A DNA stretch of 42,042 nucleotides from Candidatus Zhuqueibacterota bacterium (GTDB lineage Bacteria; Zhuqueibacterota; Zhuqueibacteria; Residuimicrobiales; Oceaniaggregativiventaceae): the NCBI GenBank assembly GCA_014728115.1, contig WJME01000133.1:1-42042 (forward strand), written 5' to 3'. Below, piece after piece: positions 40,223-42,042 of this stretch. Below the pieces are notes generated by a model. The model ran no database searches and was not told the DNA's origin. It saw only the letters and a program-made list of their open reading frames with translations. Each line of letters opens with the position of its first letter. The first letter of the stretch is position 1. The translations under genes were made by a program, and so were the position numbers.

Positions 40223-41563
40223 CTAACTAACTCGTTGCATTTTGGCCACAAAACTTCCATCAAGGTCATGGCGATGTGGCCAGGTTCTTATAAAGCCGTC
40301 CCTGGTGGCAAACGATTTTGCTATGGGTTCATGTTTCAAGTCGTGCGCTATAAAATCCGAATTTTTCTTGAGAAAAGCAAATACTACATTTTCATTTTCT
40401 TGTTTTGTAGTGGTACACGTGCTATAAATGAGAAAACCGTTTTTTTTCACCCGGGTGGCTGCACTCGTAAGCAAGTGGTATTGTAATTCGGCCAATTGCG
40501 CAATGTGTTGTGGTGTCTTGTTCCATTTGAGATCGGGTTTTTTACGAATGACCCCCAGTCCGCTGCAAGGGGCATCGAGCATGACCAGATCAACCGGTAA
40601 GAGTGGAATAGATCTGGCATCGGCTTGCAATAAATGGATCGATTGAATATTGAGGCGTTTACAATTTTGCGCGATTTTTTGCAATCGCGATAGCTGAAGA
40701 TCAGCACTATAGAGTTCGTTTTCACCGGCTGTCAACTCTGCGAGATGAAGGCTCTTGCCTCCCGGAGCCGCACATACATCCGCGATTTTCCAACCAGAAC
40801 GAGGTCGGGCCACCAGTGCTACCAATCCTGCACTCGCATCCTGAACGGTTATTTTGGTCTCGTGTAAAAGTCGTTGTTGCTGCGCATAGCTCATTCCTTT
40901 GACAGTCACATATCCTGGCACTGCACCGGATGTGATGTTTAAATTCATTTCTTTGGTCAACCGGGAAAATGCGTCGGGGTCATTGGAAATTCTCAACGAA
41001 AGACCAGGATGAGTATTGCTGGCCTGAAGCAGTTCTTCCGTTTCTGCCACTCCAAGCTGCTCGACCCAATGTGCTACTAACCATTCAGGAAACGAATAGC
41101 AGATAGCCAGAGCTGAAACCGGATTCTTTTCATGACGGGGATCGGGTAAGGCTACAGGCTGACGGAGATAATTTCGCAATACAGCATTCACCAGTCCCTT
41201 CAAGTGTGCTCGTTTTTTTTGAGCAGCCAATGCAACCGAACTGTGCACCACCGCATGGGCTGGAACACGTTCGAGCATGGCAAGTTGATAGAGACCTATC
41301 TGCAAAATGATATGAACAACAGGATCGAGCTTGGAGATGCTTTTTACGAATGCGGCCAGATAATAGTCCAGCGTCAGGCGATAACGAACAACCCCTCGCA
41401 CCAGCTCGTTAAAAAGTGCAGCATCCACCGGACTGAGACGATGAGTGGACAATGTCTGTTCTGCAACGACATCAGAATACCCGTCCTGATTTTGGATGCG
41501 TTGCAATGCGTCCAGAACCAGCAGGCGAACATACAGGCCGGGCACGCTATTGGATCTTTTCAT
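40223..41563 (-). CDS. rsmB: 16S rRNA (cytosine-967-C5)-methyltransferase RsmB
   Basis: Methylates C967 of 16S rRNA with SAM. The 446-residue protein has an N-terminal NusB-like RNA-binding domain (about 1-140) and a Rossmann methyltransferase domain with VCAAPGGKSLHLAEL (SAM motif I), LDAPCSGLGVIRKKPDL (motif IV) and the catalytic YSTCTTTKQENE (motif VI). The frame is open upstream, but the ATG at 41563 gives the normal family length and has GAGG close by; it overlaps fmt by 17 nt. fmt-rsmB is the standard gene order. Confidence 0.95.
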   Translation of the reverse strand: MKRSNSVPGLYVRLLVLDALQRIQNQDGYSDVVAEQTLSTHRLSPVDAALFNELVRGVVRYRLTLDYYLAAFVKSISKLDPVVHIILQIGLYQLAMLERVPAHAVVHSSVALAAQKKRAHLKGLVNAVLRNYLRQPVALPDPRHEKNPVSALAICYSFPEWLVAHWVEQLGVAETEELLQASNTHPGLSLRISNDPDAFSRLTKEMNLNITSGAVPGYVTVKGMSYAQQQRLLHETKITVQDASAGLVALVARPRSGWKIADVCAAPGGKSLHLAELTAGENELYSADLQLSRLQKIAQNCKRLNIQSIHLLQADARSIPLLPVDLVMLDAPCSGLGVIRKKPDLKWNKTPQHIAQLAELQYHLLTSAATRVKKNGFLIYSTCTTTKQENENVVFAFLKKNSDFIAHDLKHEPIAKSFATRDGFIRTWPHRHDLDGSFVAKMQRVS

Positions 41564-42042
41564 CCGCCTCAACCATATTGTGAAAACAATCGCTCTCTGT
41601 GACCCGATAGCCACGAATAAACTCCGGAGCAGACAGGATCTTTTTGCCTGCGGGCTGTAGTTGCAAAATCTCCAGAATTCCTTTGGCGGTCTGAACATAG
41701 AGCGGACCGTTTTTACCGGCCTCTGTGATGCATCCGGATATTTTTTCGGTATCCTGGGTATCGGCAACTCTGGAACGAAGAATTTTTATCACCTGATCTC
41801 TGAACAAGGTCGTACATCCGGGTACAGGTGAAAGGCCTCGAATCAAATTGTGTAGCTCTGGTGCAGGCTTTTGCCATTCCAGGAAACCCAATTCGCGATT
41901 GATTTTAGGAGCTTTGGTGACCTCCCCTATCTGAGATTTGGGTTGCAGGGTATTGGATTCCAATCCTTCTATGGTTTGCAAAACGAGATCGCTGCCCAGC
42001 GCTTTGAGCTGTTCATAGAGTTCCCCGGCGGTGATATTGGGG
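41547..42042 (-). CDS. fmt: Methionyl-tRNA formyltransferase, C-terminal part (truncated by window edge)
   Basis: Formylates initiator Met-tRNA. Only about the last 164 codons are inside the window; the frame stays open to base 42042, so the 5' part lies beyond. The visible segment starts with NITAGELYEQLKALGS (end of the catalytic domain), then INRELGFLEWQKPAPELHN and the OB-fold C-terminal domain ending near ILSAPEFIRGYRV. The overlap with rsmB confirms the operon. Peptide deformylase, which reverses this modification, is at 13793-14371 rather than next to it. Confidence 0.95.
   Translation of the reverse strand, partial: PNITAGELYEQLKALGSDLVLQTIEGLESNTLQPKSQIGEVTKAPKINRELGFLEWQKPAPELHNLIRGLSPVPGCTTLFRDQVIKILRSRVADTQDTEKISGCITEAGKNGPLYVQTAKGILEILQLQPAGKKILSAPEFIRGYRVTESDCFHNMVEADEKIQ

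Noticed and set aside
41564..41767. 68-codon N-terminal extension of RsmB
   Set aside because: It would lie wholly inside fmt, reads as a basic, low-complexity stretch unlike the family, and the ATG at 41563 gives the normal length.
1..42042. Search for CRISPR arrays, insertion sequences, tRNA genes and defence islands
   Set aside because: No spaced direct repeats, transposase-like frames, cloverleaf-like segments or nuclease/helicase clusters were found; the recombinase at 37337 is a housekeeping Xer type.

Overview
The window is a compact bacterial chromosome segment of moderate, slightly AT-leaning composition (judged by eye). It holds 47 genes, counting one leader peptide. All lie on the minus strand except one two-gene plus-strand operon at 34653-35739. 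Gene spacing is tight, stops and starts often overlap as ATGA, and no gap between genes exceeds about 235 bases. There is no CRISPR array, insertion sequence, prophage, tRNA or rRNA. The gene set is mostly core metabolism: fused E1 alpha-beta, ThyX, a stand-alone RnfB, a DUF4254 protein, a flavodiiron protein and a NusA with a C-terminal helix-hairpin-helix tail. This suggests an anaerobic or microaerobic Gram-negative lineage near the FCB/KSB1/Calditrichota part of the tree; that placement is a low-confidence inference. Promoters look like conventional sigma70 sites (TTGCAT, 17 nt, TATATT), not the Bacteroidetes -33/-7 type.

Layout in the direction of minus-strand transcription (right to left). 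42042-35810: fmt (cut by the window edge), rsmB, a PASTA-only membrane protein, rpe, an unknown gene, a XerC/D recombinase, birA and coaX, an overlapping housekeeping operon. 35739-34653 (plus strand): rnfB and a Nfu-type Fe-S carrier. 34418-31726: an SGLT-type Na+/sugar symporter and galactokinase, ending in a strong terminator. 31501-29477: a DUF4254 protein and a LarA-type lactate racemase homologue. 29316-25526: a degenerate ferritin-like protein, iscS, iscU, a small Cys-containing protein and a flavodiiron protein (Fe-S assembly and O2 handling). 25387-18307: a 2-oxoacid dehydrogenase operon with a fused E1, a split E1 alpha and E1 beta, a two-helix ferritin-like protein, E2 and E3. 18117-11938: thyX, lipA, acyl-CoA thioesterase, GAF-SpoIIE phosphatase, peptide deformylase, nucleotidyltransferase and ROK glucokinase.

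11870-5444 is a complete hisGDCBHAFI operon. It is preceded by an 18-residue leader peptide with seven histidines, a U-tailed terminator and a competing antiterminator arm: a ribosome-mediated histidine attenuator readable directly from the sequence. An exported protein of unknown function follows (5405-4566), then a small membrane protein, a lipid-kinase-like gene and another small membrane protein (4393-2690). A TPR membrane protein (2570-1896) has its own promoter. The window ends with rimP-nusA (1788-31), whose promoter fires almost directly into a terminator-like hairpin, suggesting leader control of nusA.

The most interesting items are the histidine attenuator, the rimP-nusA leader hairpin, two E1 enzymes sharing one E2/E3 with a half-ferritin gene inside the operon, the stand-alone RnfB-Nfu pair, the kinase-less PASTA protein in the slot where other bacteria carry prkC, and a LarA without its cofactor genes.
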